Both the position numbers and the translations under genes were made by a program. From an uncultured Muribaculaceae bacterium (GTDB lineage Bacteria; Bacteroidota; Bacteroidia; Bacteroidales; Muribaculaceae): a stretch of 64,000 nucleotides of DNA. Location: contig CAJUKD010000012.1 in NCBI GenBank assembly GCA_910587235.1, forward strand, positions 16,418-80,417, read 5' to 3'. Positions 44,848 to 52,832 of this stretch are shown here, in pieces. Within the stretch, counting starts at the first letter, position 1. Each line of letters opens with the position of its first letter. The notes under the pieces were generated by a model. It did not search any database, was not told where the DNA came from, and worked only from the letters and a program-made list of their open reading frames with translations.

Positions 44848-45918
44848 TTATGCTTTCGGTGCGCTCACTATCGCGCCGAGACCCTCGGCCTTTGTCGGCA
44901 GACAGATTGTGTAGGTGCGCATGGAGAAAAGGTTTTCCTGTGTAGTGGGGTTGGCTGCGGCCTCCTGCAGATAGGTCTTCGTCGAGCCGTTGGCTTTCAT
45001 GGCGCGTTTGAGCGAGAATGCGACGGAGCATTGGCGGTCTGTGGCTGCCGGGACTGCGCCGTAGGCCAGTTTCTTCTTCGTGGAGGTGTTGTAGTGGGGA
45101 CATGCGTCATACTCGTACACCTCGAAGCCGTACATGCGGTTTATCGCGCCGCTGTCGTAGTTGTAATACTGCGAGGCGAATTTCTGATCCTGCTCCAGCA
45201 GGTCGACCACATGGTCGGCGCACAGCACGAGGATGCGCCCCTCGGCGGGTATCCTGGCCTTGTCGAAAGCCTTTTTGAGCGCGATGATGTCGCGGCGCGT
45301 CAGTCGCTTGCGGTCGCCGTCAACCTCGCCTGTGGTGAGCAGCACCGGGGTCTTGGCCGTGTTCTCGGCGGGTGCGAGAGAGTGGATTGCGCGGCTGAAA
45401 CGCACCTCGTCGAATGCCTCTTTGTGGCGTTCTATCACTGAGGCCATCTTGTCATGGCCGAGCGCGTGAAGCTCGTCGTCGGTGATGCGGGTGGGCTTGC
45501 TCTGGTATTTGTCGAGGCGCACGGCGATGTCGCCGTCTTCGAGCGTCTCGACCTCCAGCGGATAGGAGGTGTTGTTCACAAGCACTTCGGGATCTACTCC
45601 CACATCCACCATGTGGATAACGTCCTTTTCCACATATTGGTCGTAGCTGCGGATCTTGTTATACCACCCGATTGCGGCGGCTGCGGTGCGGAATGCCTTT
45701 ACAAGCTCGCCTGTCCACGCTTCGGGATAAAGCCCGGCGCGGAGCGCGTTGGCGGGTGCGAGACCGCCTATGAGCGACGTGCCTACCGCAACGCCGTTGA
45801 GCGTCAATGCTCCGGCGAGCGGCGAGACACCCACGGCCACACCGAGGGTCGCGCCCATTGCGGAGGTCAGCGCAACTCCGATAATCATGCCCATAAGGGC
45901 GAGAAGAAATCTTTTCAT
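44848..45918 (-). CDS. Major capsid protein
   Basis: 356 residues. From about 55 it reads as an HK97-fold capsid protein (AWTGELVKAFRTAAAAIGWYNKIRSYDQYVEKDVIHMVDVGVDPEVLVNN, later GFEVYEYDACPHYNTSTKKK). It follows the protease/scaffold gene, the usual order. The first 54 residues are unusually hydrophobic and Gly/Ala-rich (MKRFLLALMGMIIGVALTS) and look like a membrane or signal segment; they may be a maturation peptide removed by the protease. Confidence 0.8.
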   Translation of the reverse strand: MKRFLLALMGMIIGVALTSAMGATLGVAVGVSPLAGALTLNGVAVGTSLIGGLAPANALRAGLYPEAWTGELVKAFRTAAAAIGWYNKIRSYDQYVEKDVIHMVDVGVDPEVLVNNTSYPLEVETLEDGDIAVRLDKYQSKPTRITDDELHALGHDKMASVIERHKEAFDEVRFSRAIHSLAPAENTAKTPVLLTTGEVDGDRKRLTRRDIIALKKAFDKARIPAEGRILVLCADHVVDLLEQDQKFASQYYNYDSGAINRMYGFEVYEYDACPHYNTSTKKKLAYGAVPAATDRQCSVAFSLKRAMKANGSTKTYLQEAAANPTTQENLFSMRTYTICLPTKAEGLGAIVSAPKA

Positions 45919-45956
45919 TCGTCTTTTGTTGATTGAAAATGTTTGTTGAGTTGATG

Positions 45957-46910
45957 TCAGTTGAATTTGGGTGCGAAACCGAAATACTCCTTGTAGAGCC
46001 GGGCATACTCCTCGCGGTTATTGTCGCGCAGGTCGGCAAGCTGTTCGGGGGTTGCCTTGTCCCATGTAAGGGTCGCGGTGGGGGCTGTGCCGCCTCCGGC
46101 GGGACGCACGAGGTTGAGGGGCTTCTGTGCGGGCTGCATGTCGTCAAGGAGCGTGTTGAGGGTGTCAAGGCCGACGTTTTTGCCCAGCACGATGTATTTC
46201 TCTTTCTTGTCAGGGGTGAGGCGTTTTTCCTTGATTGCCGTGTCTACCGCGTCGGTGATGCGGGCGAGGGTCATAGCGGCCTTGTCTTCCTGTAATTTTG
46301 TGATTGCGGCCACTGCTTCGTCCTCGGTGGCGTTGGGCGCGAGGCCGAGTTTCAAAAGGATCTTTTCCATGTTCTTTTTGATGTTGTTATTTGGGGGTTG
46401 TTCTGTCTTTTCTTCGTGTACGGTGAGGTTCAGAAGCGGCAGGTGGTCGCTTTCCTCCCCGGCGGCGAGGGTGAGCAGTTTCCCCTCGTGATATAGGCCG
46501 ACCTGCAGCGCATCGTCATTCGCGCCTATATCCACCACCGACACCTCTATGAGTTTGCTTTTGGTTACGGTCGGGCGCGTCTGTCCGGCCACAAGAAGCG
46601 TGGGGTCTTCGCTCCATTCCATGATGTCAAGCCCGGCGGAGAGCATACGCAGCGTGCCGCGCTCCCATTTCTTCGAGATGTTGCGCTCGTCCTCGGTGTC
46701 GTCGTCGAATTTAGGCGTGCCGTAGAGCGTATCCCCCTCCACGCGCACATTCTCCATGATCCCTATCGGCATATCCTCCTTGCGCCCGCGTCGGTGCATA
46801 TACAGGAGTACCGGGTTCTTTTGGTATTGCGTGAGGTCTATGCCCTCGGTCAGTACCCTTGCGCCGTAACTGTTGAGGCGCGGGGTCGATATGATTGCTT
46901 CTTTCGGCAT
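45957..46910 (-). CDS. Prohead protease fused to scaffold
   Basis: 317 residues. The N-terminal 150 look like a phage prohead protease (NPVLLYMHRRGRKEDMPIGIMENVRVEGDTLYGTPKFDDD with the likely catalytic His, and IEVSVVDIGANDDA). From about 170 the protein is helical and charged, ending LADLRDNNREEYARLYKEYFGFAPKFN, a scaffold-like tail, as in Mu gpI/Z. The start is MPKEAIIS (46910). An in-frame extension to 47042 runs into the tRNA gene and is not coding. Confidence 0.8.
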   Translation of the reverse strand: MPKEAIISTPRLNSYGARVLTEGIDLTQYQKNPVLLYMHRRGRKEDMPIGIMENVRVEGDTLYGTPKFDDDTEDERNISKKWERGTLRMLSAGLDIMEWSEDPTLLVAGQTRPTVTKSKLIEVSVVDIGANDDALQVGLYHEGKLLTLAAGEESDHLPLLNLTVHEEKTEQPPNNNIKKNMEKILLKLGLAPNATEDEAVAAITKLQEDKAAMTLARITDAVDTAIKEKRLTPDKKEKYIVLGKNVGLDTLNTLLDDMQPAQKPLNLVRPAGGGTAPTATLTWDKATPEQLADLRDNNREEYARLYKEYFGFAPKFN

Positions 46911-47009
46911 TGGCGTGATAATGATGAAAAAATGTCGGCGCGGCTTGTGTGGCACTTCACTGTGTGAAAACCCTGTGCCGCCGCGCCGACGGATCGCAAA
47001 AGGGGGTTG

Positions 47010-47083
47010 TGGCGGAGGCGGGACTTGAACCCGCGACCTCAAGGGAATGAACCTTGCGAGCTACCCGGCTGCTCTACTCCGCG
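47010..47083 (-). tRNA. Initiator-like tRNA (anticodon CAU)
   Basis: 74 nt fold into a perfect cloverleaf: acceptor stem 2-7 paired with 66-71, D stem GAGC/GCTC, anticodon stem CAAGG/CCTTG around TTCATTC, T arm GCGGG TTCAAGT CCCGC. Two hallmarks of bacterial initiator tRNA are present: no pair at 1:72 (C:C) and A11:U24. The third, three G:C pairs in the anticodon stem, is only partial (A29:U41 replaces one). CCA is not encoded. It lies about 10 bases after the predicted late transcript start. Confidence 0.93.
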
Positions 47084-47099
47084 ATGTCGTTTTACGGTG

Positions 47100-47129
47100 C
47101 AAAGTTGGGGAGGGTTTACTGCCCTGCAA
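47100..47129 (-). promoter_or_regulatory. Leftward late promoter
   Basis: On the minus strand TTG (47129-47127), 19 bases, then CAACTTTG (47107-47100) followed by CACCGTAAAA. The -7 box departs from consensus at its first base, suggesting activator dependence. It would drive tRNA, head, lysis and tail genes. Confidence 0.65.
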
Positions 47130-47132
47130 AAC

Positions 47133-47155
47133 AGAGTGTAAAAACTTTACACTCT
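47133..47155. promoter_or_regulatory. Palindromic operator between divergent late promoters
   Basis: AGAGTGTAAA-AAC-TTTACACTCT, a perfect 10+10 inverted repeat. Its centre (47144) is about 50 bases from each predicted transcription start and its ends are 3 bases from each -33 region, so one dimeric regulator could act on both promoters, as Mu C does at late promoters. The regulator gene is not identified. Confidence 0.75.
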
Positions 47156-47158
47156 ATT

Positions 47159-47188
47159 TTCTCGCGCCGTCCGTTTGTCGCAATTTTG
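47159..47188 (+). promoter_or_regulatory. Rightward late promoter
   Basis: TTC (47159-47161), 19 bases, CAATTTTG (47181-47188), followed by the same CACCGTAAAA as in the leftward promoter; 14 bases (47185-47198) are repeated inverted at 47090-47103. It drives the terminase operon. Confidence 0.55.
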
Positions 47189-47236
47189 CACCGTAAAATC
47201 AACATTGATACAACCCGAAAACATCATTTATTATGA

Positions 47237-47701
47237 ATGGCAAACAAGGTTTCAACAGATAAAAAGGAGTTCGCCGAGGCTCTTTTCATGCAGGGTATGC
47301 CGCAAAACTCTATCGCCGAGAAAGTCGGCGTGTCGGCCAATACCGTAGGCAAGTGGGTAAAGGACGGCTGCTGGGGTGAGAAACGCGCTGCGATGTCTAT
47401 TACCCGCAAAAGTCTGCAGAATGAACTGCTCTCGGCCATAAAGGACAAGATAGAGGAACTGCGAGACCTCGACATCTCCAAGTCCGCGACGGTCGTCGAT
47501 CAGCTCGTGAAACTCTCGGCCACTATCGAGCGTCTCGACAAGGAGGCTTCCGCTGTCGATTTCATCGAGTGCTTCATGGCTTTTGGCCGTTGGCTCGAAT
47601 ACCAGGCGGAGACAGACCTGGAGATTACGCCGGAGTTCCGTAAACTTGTCAACAAGTATCAGAACAAGTATATACTTGAAATGCTCGGCAGCAAATTGTA
47701 G
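47237..47701 (+). CDS. Terminase small subunit-like protein
   Basis: 154 residues. The N-terminal helix-turn-helix (QGMPQNSIAEKVGVSANTVGKWVKDGCW, about 15-42) is followed by a coiled coil (LLSAIKDKIEELRDLD, LVKLSATIERLDKEA). Directly before the large terminase gene. It likely recognises packaging DNA. Confidence 0.8.
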   Translation: MANKVSTDKKEFAEALFMQGMPQNSIAEKVGVSANTVGKWVKDGCWGEKRAAMSITRKSLQNELLSAIKDKIEELRDLDISKSATVVDQLVKLSATIERLDKEASAVDFIECFMAFGRWLEYQAETDLEITPEFRKLVNKYQNKYILEMLGSKL

Positions 47702-47704
47702 CGT

Positions 47705-49246
47705 ATGGCAAGGAACACCGCACAGAACCGCAAGGAGGCGATCGAGCAGTGGAAGCAATGGTGCGAGACCGTGCAGACGCGCTCTGTCGTGTCTGTCCGC
47801 GAGACCCCGGCGCAAAAGGAGAAACGCATCGCGTATCTCCTCGCCGACTATGGCCGCTTCTTTTCTTACTATCTCGCGCACTACTGCGACGACGAGGAGA
47901 CAGGGAAGCATACCGACTGCGCACCGTTTCAGATAAAGGCGGCGCACACGCTCCGCGACCATCCTACAATCCAATATGCCGCGCAGTGGGCGCGAGGCCA
48001 CGCGAAGTCCGTCCATTTCGATGTCGGCATTCCCATGTATCTCAAAGCCCTCAAAAAACTGCACCTCATGGTGCTTGTCGGCAAGAGCAAGGACAATGCC
48101 GAGACGCTCCTCGGCGACATACAGGCGGAGTTCGAGTTCAACCAACGCTATATATCCGACTTCGGGGTGCAGAAAGTTACAGGGTCGTGGGAGACAGGAA
48201 AGTTCGTAACCGCCGACGGTCGCGCTTTCTTCGCTCGCGGTCGCGGCCAGTCGCCGCGTGGTCTCCGTTACAAGAAGTACCGCCCGGACTATATCGTGAT
48301 AGATGACCTCGACGACGACGAACTTGTAAACAACCCCGACCGCGTGGCGCGGCTCACAAAGTGGGTAAAAGAAGCCCTGTTCGGCACGCTCGACGGTGGC
48401 CGTGGCCGTTTCTGTATGGTCGGCAACCTTATAGGCAAAAACTCTGTCCTCGCCAATTTCATGGCCTCCGACGGTGTCGTGGTCTCTAAGGTGAATGCCA
48501 TTGACAAAAACGGCAAACCCGCGTGGGCTGCTAAGTGGTCTATCGAGGAGATACGTGCCGAGGAGCGGTTCATGGGTTATATATCGTTCCAACGCGAGAA
48601 GATGAACAACCCCATTACCGAGGGCAGCATCTTCCGCAACGATTGGATACGTTGGTGTCGCCCGCTGCCTCTCGCCAAGTACGATTATCTCGTGTGCTAC
48701 TGCGACCCCTCGTTCAAGTCCACCACCCGCAACGACTACAAGGCCATTAAACTGTGGGGCAAGACAGGCACGGATCTCCATTGCCTCGCGGCTTTCGTCC
48801 GCCAATGCTCCGTGGCCGAGATGGTGGGTTGGTTCTATGACCTCCACGAGAAGATTGTAAAGGCCAACGCCGTATGCTCCTATTATATAGAGGCCAATTT
48901 CCTTCAGCAGATTCTCCTTGACGAGTTCGTGCGCGAGGGCAACGAAAGAGGCTATCAGCTCCCGATTTTCGGCGACACGCGCAAGAAGCCCGACAAGTTC
49001 CAACGCATAGAGGCCATTTCCCCGCTGTGGGAACACGGCCACGTCTATTATAACGTGCGCATGAAGAATGATCCCGATATGCGCACAGGCATAGACCAGA
49101 CGCTCTCCTGTGAGCGTGGTATGTCGGGACACGACGACGGCCCGGATGCCGACGAGGGAGCGATTTTCATTCTGCAGGGGCTTACCCGGCAGCAGAGGTT
49201 CAAGCCCTCCGTGGGTCGCCGCAAAGCCCCTAAAAATTCATGGTAA
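47705..49246 (+). CDS. Terminase large subunit (Mu gp28-like)
   Basis: 513 residues. The ATPase part has a modified Walker A (WARGHAKSVHFDV near 98) and Walker B YIVIDDLDDDE near 199. The RNase H-fold nuclease has Asp in VCYCDPSFKSTTRNDYKA near 337 and in GHDDGPDADEGAIF near 475. It cuts and pumps DNA into proheads. It starts three bases after the small subunit stop. Confidence 0.93.
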   Translation: MARNTAQNRKEAIEQWKQWCETVQTRSVVSVRETPAQKEKRIAYLLADYGRFFSYYLAHYCDDEETGKHTDCAPFQIKAAHTLRDHPTIQYAAQWARGHAKSVHFDVGIPMYLKALKKLHLMVLVGKSKDNAETLLGDIQAEFEFNQRYISDFGVQKVTGSWETGKFVTADGRAFFARGRGQSPRGLRYKKYRPDYIVIDDLDDDELVNNPDRVARLTKWVKEALFGTLDGGRGRFCMVGNLIGKNSVLANFMASDGVVVSKVNAIDKNGKPAWAAKWSIEEIRAEERFMGYISFQREKMNNPITEGSIFRNDWIRWCRPLPLAKYDYLVCYCDPSFKSTTRNDYKAIKLWGKTGTDLHCLAAFVRQCSVAEMVGWFYDLHEKIVKANAVCSYYIEANFLQQILLDEFVREGNERGYQLPIFGDTRKKPDKFQRIEAISPLWEHGHVYYNVRMKNDPDMRTGIDQTLSCERGMSGHDDGPDADEGAIFILQGLTRQQRFKPSVGRRKAPKNSW

Positions 49247-49266
49247 CAATTCAACACTTCTCCTAT

Positions 49267-49515
49267 ATGAAATTATTCCGCAACATCAGAACCTACTTCC
49301 GTGCGGTCGTTTTCGACTGCCGTCTGCGCCATTGCCGACGCGAGGCCGACCGCCGACGCGCCGTCTCCGGGCAGAAGCATCTTGTCATTAACCTTAACGG
49401 TCGCCCTGTGGTCGTGAGCAAGCAGCATATCAAGCGGCTTGTGCGCGAGGGTGTCTACCGCAAAGGAGTTACCGCCGCAGACATAGAGGCCATCGCGATT
49501 TACAGAACCGTCTAA
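49267..49515 (+). CDS. Small basic protein, unknown
   Basis: 82 residues, Arg-rich N-terminal half (RNIRTYFRAVVFDCRLRHCRREADRRRA), then NLNGRPVVVSKQHIKRLVREGVYRKGVTAADIEAIA, which could be a small nucleic-acid-binding fold. I start at MKLFRNIR (49267), 18 bases after the terminase stop. It is in step with the packaging operon. Confidence 0.6.
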   Translation: MKLFRNIRTYFRAVVFDCRLRHCRREADRRRAVSGQKHLVINLNGRPVVVSKQHIKRLVREGVYRKGVTAADIEAIAIYRTV

Positions 49516-49526
49516 TCCCTGCTCCG

Positions 49527-49958
49527 ATGTCTTTTCTTACCAACGACGATTACCGGGTAGTTACCTGCCCGTCCGACCTTGAAATTATCTGCCAGTCCTC
49601 CGAGGATATACGCCGACAGGCCGAGCGCACGGCTATGGAGGAAGTCGCCGGATATGTCCGCACCAGATATGACATAGACGCGGCCTATTCAAAGACCGAC
49701 ATTCAGCGTAACCCCCTGCTCGTGCAGCTCACTGTATCAATCGCGCTGTGGTGGCTCGGCCAATGGTTGCCCGGCATGTTGGGAAGCGAGATGCGACAGA
49801 CGCTTTACGACAATGCCATATCCCGCTTAAAGGATATTCAGAAAGGCAATTTTACGCCGGAGTTCCCCGAATATCCCGACGGCGGCGACCCGGACAGCGG
49901 CCTCGGAGGTAATCCGATGCGTTACGGCAGCATGAAGAAGAACGGCTATGACTGGTGA
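49527..49958 (+). CDS. Mu gp36-like protein (DUF1320)
   Basis: 143 residues. SFLTNDDYRVVTCPSDLEIICQ, then RQAERTAMEEVAGYVRTRYDIDAAY and NPLLVQLTVSIALWWLGQWLPG match the DUF1320/gp36 head-tail connector pattern. The C-terminal 40 residues are Gly/Pro/Asp-rich. Confidence 0.75.
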   Translation: MSFLTNDDYRVVTCPSDLEIICQSSEDIRRQAERTAMEEVAGYVRTRYDIDAAYSKTDIQRNPLLVQLTVSIALWWLGQWLPGMLGSEMRQTLYDNAISRLKDIQKGNFTPEFPEYPDGGDPDSGLGGNPMRYGSMKKNGYDW

Positions 49959-49971
49959 TTTGTAAACCACT

Positions 49972-49999
49972 GTTTAATCAGCATTTGAACGATGTTAAA
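49972..49999. repeat. 11-bp-phased GTTTRA-like array, copy 4
   Basis: GTTTAA 49972, ATTTGA 49983, GTTAAA 49994 at 11-base steps, overlapping the start codon of the baseplate hub gene. Here the downstream gene is on the plus strand, so motif orientation does not follow gene direction. Confidence 0.5.
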
Positions 50000-50951
50000 A
50001 CTCTGTGCGAAAATAGAGATTAAGGGTGATAAGACGTGGGTCTTTGAGAAAATCACGGCTTGCGAGATCGTGCGCGACAGCGAGGCTCTCACCATCACCT
50101 GCAAGCTCATTCTCCCCCGAAAGGTAAAATGGAAAGGCGAGACCTCAAACCCCATAAAGCGCGGCGACAAAATCTCCGTGTGGCTTGGCTATGATGACAA
50201 CCTCCAACTCGCCTTTACAGGATATGTGCTGCGCAAGGGTTTCAAAGCCCCGATTGAGATTTTCTGCGAGGACGAGATGTTTATGCTCAAACAGACCCCC
50301 TGCGTGAAGAAGTCCTACAAGAACGTAGATATTCATACGCTGCTCAAAGAACAGGGCTTGCCATACGACATAAAGGTTCTCGGCGAGCAGAACATCGGGC
50401 AGTACCGCGTGAATTTTGAGAACGTGGCCGAGTTGCTCGCTCACCTCAAAGAGAACAACATCCGCACTTTCTTCCGTCTTGAAGACGGCAAGCCTGTCCT
50501 TTATTGCGGTGTGCTTTTCGACCACGGCAACGAGATGCGGCAGGTATTCGCCACAGGGGTAAACATCATTTCGGACAGCAGCCTTGACGAGCAGAGAGCC
50601 GAGGACGTGAAAATTAAGCTGAGAGTGGTTAGCCTACAACCCGACAACAAAAAGAAAATCAAGGTGGAGATTGGCGATCCGGACGGAGAAAAACGCACCC
50701 TGCACTGTTACGGTAAGACCGAGGCCGAGGCAAAGGCGTGGGGTGAGCAGGAGTTGGAGCGTCTCAAACGCGACGGCCTTACCGGGTCTTTTCAGACTTT
50801 CGGTCATGTGCTGCTTGATGTCCTCGACGTGATAGGCATTAAGATCGACGGTGAGCGCAAGGGCAAGTACCAAGTCCATAAGAATACCATAACATACGGC
50901 AGCTCCGGCTTCCGGCAGGACATTACCCTCGGCGCGAGGGCGGCAGAGTGA
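49992..50951 (+). CDS. Baseplate hub protein (Mu gp44 / P2 gpD-like)
   Basis: 319 residues. LILPRKVKWKGETSNPIKRGDKISVWLGYDDNLQLAFTGYVLRK (about 39-82) and KPVLYCGVLFDHG, GKTEAEAKAWGEQELERLKRDGLTGSFQTFGH are features of late-control gpD/gp44 proteins that form the hub ring at the tail end. Its stop overlaps the next start by four bases. Confidence 0.78.
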   Translation: MLKLCAKIEIKGDKTWVFEKITACEIVRDSEALTITCKLILPRKVKWKGETSNPIKRGDKISVWLGYDDNLQLAFTGYVLRKGFKAPIEIFCEDEMFMLKQTPCVKKSYKNVDIHTLLKEQGLPYDIKVLGEQNIGQYRVNFENVAELLAHLKENNIRTFFRLEDGKPVLYCGVLFDHGNEMRQVFATGVNIISDSSLDEQRAEDVKIKLRVVSLQPDNKKKIKVEIGDPDGEKRTLHCYGKTEAEAKAWGEQELERLKRDGLTGSFQTFGHVLLDVLDVIGIKIDGERKGKYQVHKNTITYGSSGFRQDITLGARAAE

Positions 50952-51589
50952 TGGATATTAGAAACGCGATAAGACAGCTTGCCCTGTCCGGCTCTGAAAT
51001 GTATCTCACCGTCTGCACCGTGGACGCGGTGGACGAAGATGCCCGGACTATCGACTGCACTCCCATTAACGAGGGTGCGCCGCTCCTCGCCGTGAATTTA
51101 CAGGCGGATCAGAATCAGACGGTCGGCCTCGTGTCGTTCCCGGCAGTCGGTTCTGAAGTCGTGGTGGGTTTCCTCAATCCCGCCGTGGCCGTAGTGGTGC
51201 TTGCGATGGAAATAACAAAGTCTGTTATCACCATCGGCGACACCGAGGCTACCGTCGAGGACAATTCCGTGGTGTTGAAAACCCGGAAAGGCTCGGCCAC
51301 GCTCACCGCCGACAACCTCAAAATAGACATAGACGGAACGACCCTTGAAATGAAGAAAGGCGTGTCGGTATGGAACGGCGGCAGCGAGACAACGGCAAAC
51401 GCCACCGAACTGCAGAAGCAGCTTAACATCTGCAAGGCGAGAATCGACGCTATCATTAACGCGCTCAAATCCTCGGCTGTCGCTCCACAGGACGGCGGAG
51501 CGACCTACAAGGCCAATATTTCCACCGCGCTCTCCGGCCTCACTTCCGAGGATTATTCAAACATGATTGACGACAAGATTAAACACTGA
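50948..51589 (+). CDS. Baseplate spike / assembly protein (gpV-like)
   Basis: 213 residues. The first 80 form an OB-fold-like region (YLTVCTVDAVDEDARTIDCTPINEGAPL, then GLVSFPAVGSEVVVGFLNPAVAVVV). A repetitive beta section follows (ITIGDTEATVEDNSVVLKTRKGSATLTADNLKIDIDGTTLEMKKG), typical of the central spike. The last 60 residues are helical. Confidence 0.75.
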   Translation: MMDIRNAIRQLALSGSEMYLTVCTVDAVDEDARTIDCTPINEGAPLLAVNLQADQNQTVGLVSFPAVGSEVVVGFLNPAVAVVVLAMEITKSVITIGDTEATVEDNSVVLKTRKGSATLTADNLKIDIDGTTLEMKKGVSVWNGGSETTANATELQKQLNICKARIDAIINALKSSAVAPQDGGATYKANISTALSGLTSEDYSNMIDDKIKH

Positions 51590-51593
51590 TAAA

Positions 51594-52832
51594 ATGGCAA
51601 AAAACAGATACGCCTCGCAGAGGTCGCTCGAATCAATACGCCTCGCCGCTCGCCGCAACAACGAGCGCGGCGGCAGCATGAAGAAGCGAAAAAGCCTCGT
51701 GATGATGCTCAACCAACAGACGCAGAGCCTCACCAAACAGGACGTTGCCCGGTGGCGGCGGGCGTGGGCTATGGCTCTAAACATAGAGAACCCCAAGCGC
51801 GGAGCGTTGTATTCCATCTATACCGACGCGCTTATTGATATGCACCTCACAGGCTGCTTCACTCAACGCTACCACAAGACGCTGCTCAAAGCCTTTGTAC
51901 TTACGGACGATGCGGGCAACGAGAACGAGGACGCGGCGAAAATCTTTGAGAGCAAGTGGTTCTACCATTTCCTGCTCAATGCTCTTGAATCTATCGCGTG
52001 GGGGCATTCCCTTATCCAGTTGGGCGACGTGATTACCGACGCTAACGGCGTGATGAAGTTCTCCGACGTGGAACTGGTGCCGCGAGACCACGTATGCCCG
52101 GAGTATGGTGTGCTGCTCCGCGACCGCTCCGATTCCCCGCAGCAGGGCATTCCGTACCGTGAGGGTGCGTTGGCCGACTGGTGCGTGGAGGTCGGCGAGA
52201 GCCGCAACCTCGGTCTGTTGCTGAAATGCGCTCCCCACGCGTTATCCAAAAAGAACATGACCTCCTATTGGGACGTGTTCGGCGAGATTTTCGGTATGCC
52301 TATGCGTGTGGGAACTACCACCTCGCAGAACCCCGCCGACCGCAAGCAGATTGAGGTGATGCTCGAGGAGATGGGCGCGGCGGGATGGGCGTTGTTCCCG
52401 GAGGGTACGACAATAGACATAAAGGAATCTTCGCGTGGCGACGCTTACAATGTCTATGACAAGCGCATTGACCGCGCCAACTCCGAGATGTCAAAAGGCG
52501 TGGTCGGCCAGACCATGACCGTTGATGACGGTTCCTCAAAATCGCAGTCCGAGACGCATCTTGAAGTGTTTGAAAACCTATGTGCCGCAGATGCCAAACT
52601 GATTGCATACGTTATCAATGACGACCTTATTCCGAAGATGATCCGCCTCGGTTTCCCTCTTGCCGGGCTTACGTTCAAGTGGGACGATGCGGCCACATAC
52701 TCACCGGCGGAGCAGCGCGAACTGGAACGTATGCTCTTGCAGTTCTTCGACATCGACCCGCAGTATTTCACTGAAAAATACAAAATCCCGATTCTCGGCG
52801 TAAAACAGTCTTCCGGCTCTTTTTTCGAGTAG
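51594..52832 (+). CDS. Portal protein (DUF935 / Mu gp29-like)
   Basis: 412 residues. RRAWAMALNIENPKRGALYSIYTDALIDMHLTGC, SHL-like WGHSLIQLGDVITDANG and VVGQTMTVDDGSSKSQSETHLEVFENLCAADAKLIAYVINDDLIPKMI are DUF935 features. It forms the dodecameric channel for DNA. The start MAKNRYAS (51594) follows the spike gene by four bases. At its 3' end a slippery heptamer may shift ribosomes into the MuF frame. Confidence 0.88.
   Translation: MAKNRYASQRSLESIRLAARRNNERGGSMKKRKSLVMMLNQQTQSLTKQDVARWRRAWAMALNIENPKRGALYSIYTDALIDMHLTGCFTQRYHKTLLKAFVLTDDAGNENEDAAKIFESKWFYHFLLNALESIAWGHSLIQLGDVITDANGVMKFSDVELVPRDHVCPEYGVLLRDRSDSPQQGIPYREGALADWCVEVGESRNLGLLLKCAPHALSKKNMTSYWDVFGEIFGMPMRVGTTTSQNPADRKQIEVMLEEMGAAGWALFPEGTTIDIKESSRGDAYNVYDKRIDRANSEMSKGVVGQTMTVDDGSSKSQSETHLEVFENLCAADAKLIAYVINDDLIPKMIRLGFPLAGLTFKWDDAATYSPAEQRELERMLLQFFDIDPQYFTEKYKIPILGVKQSSGSFFE
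52820..52826 (+). other. Candidate -1 frameshift site joining portal to MuF protein
   Basis: Heptamer T TTT TTC in the zero frame, two codons before the portal stop. The -1 frame has no stop from 52826 to 54346, and the MuF frame has no ATG and no GTG or TTG before the GTG at 52943. A shift would give a product of about 917 residues. No clear downstream stimulatory hairpin is visible. Confidence 0.55.

Noticed and set aside
46911..47042. N-terminal extension of the protease gene into the tRNA
   Set aside because: Pro/Arg-rich translation of the tRNA and leader; the Met at 46910 starts family-like sequence.
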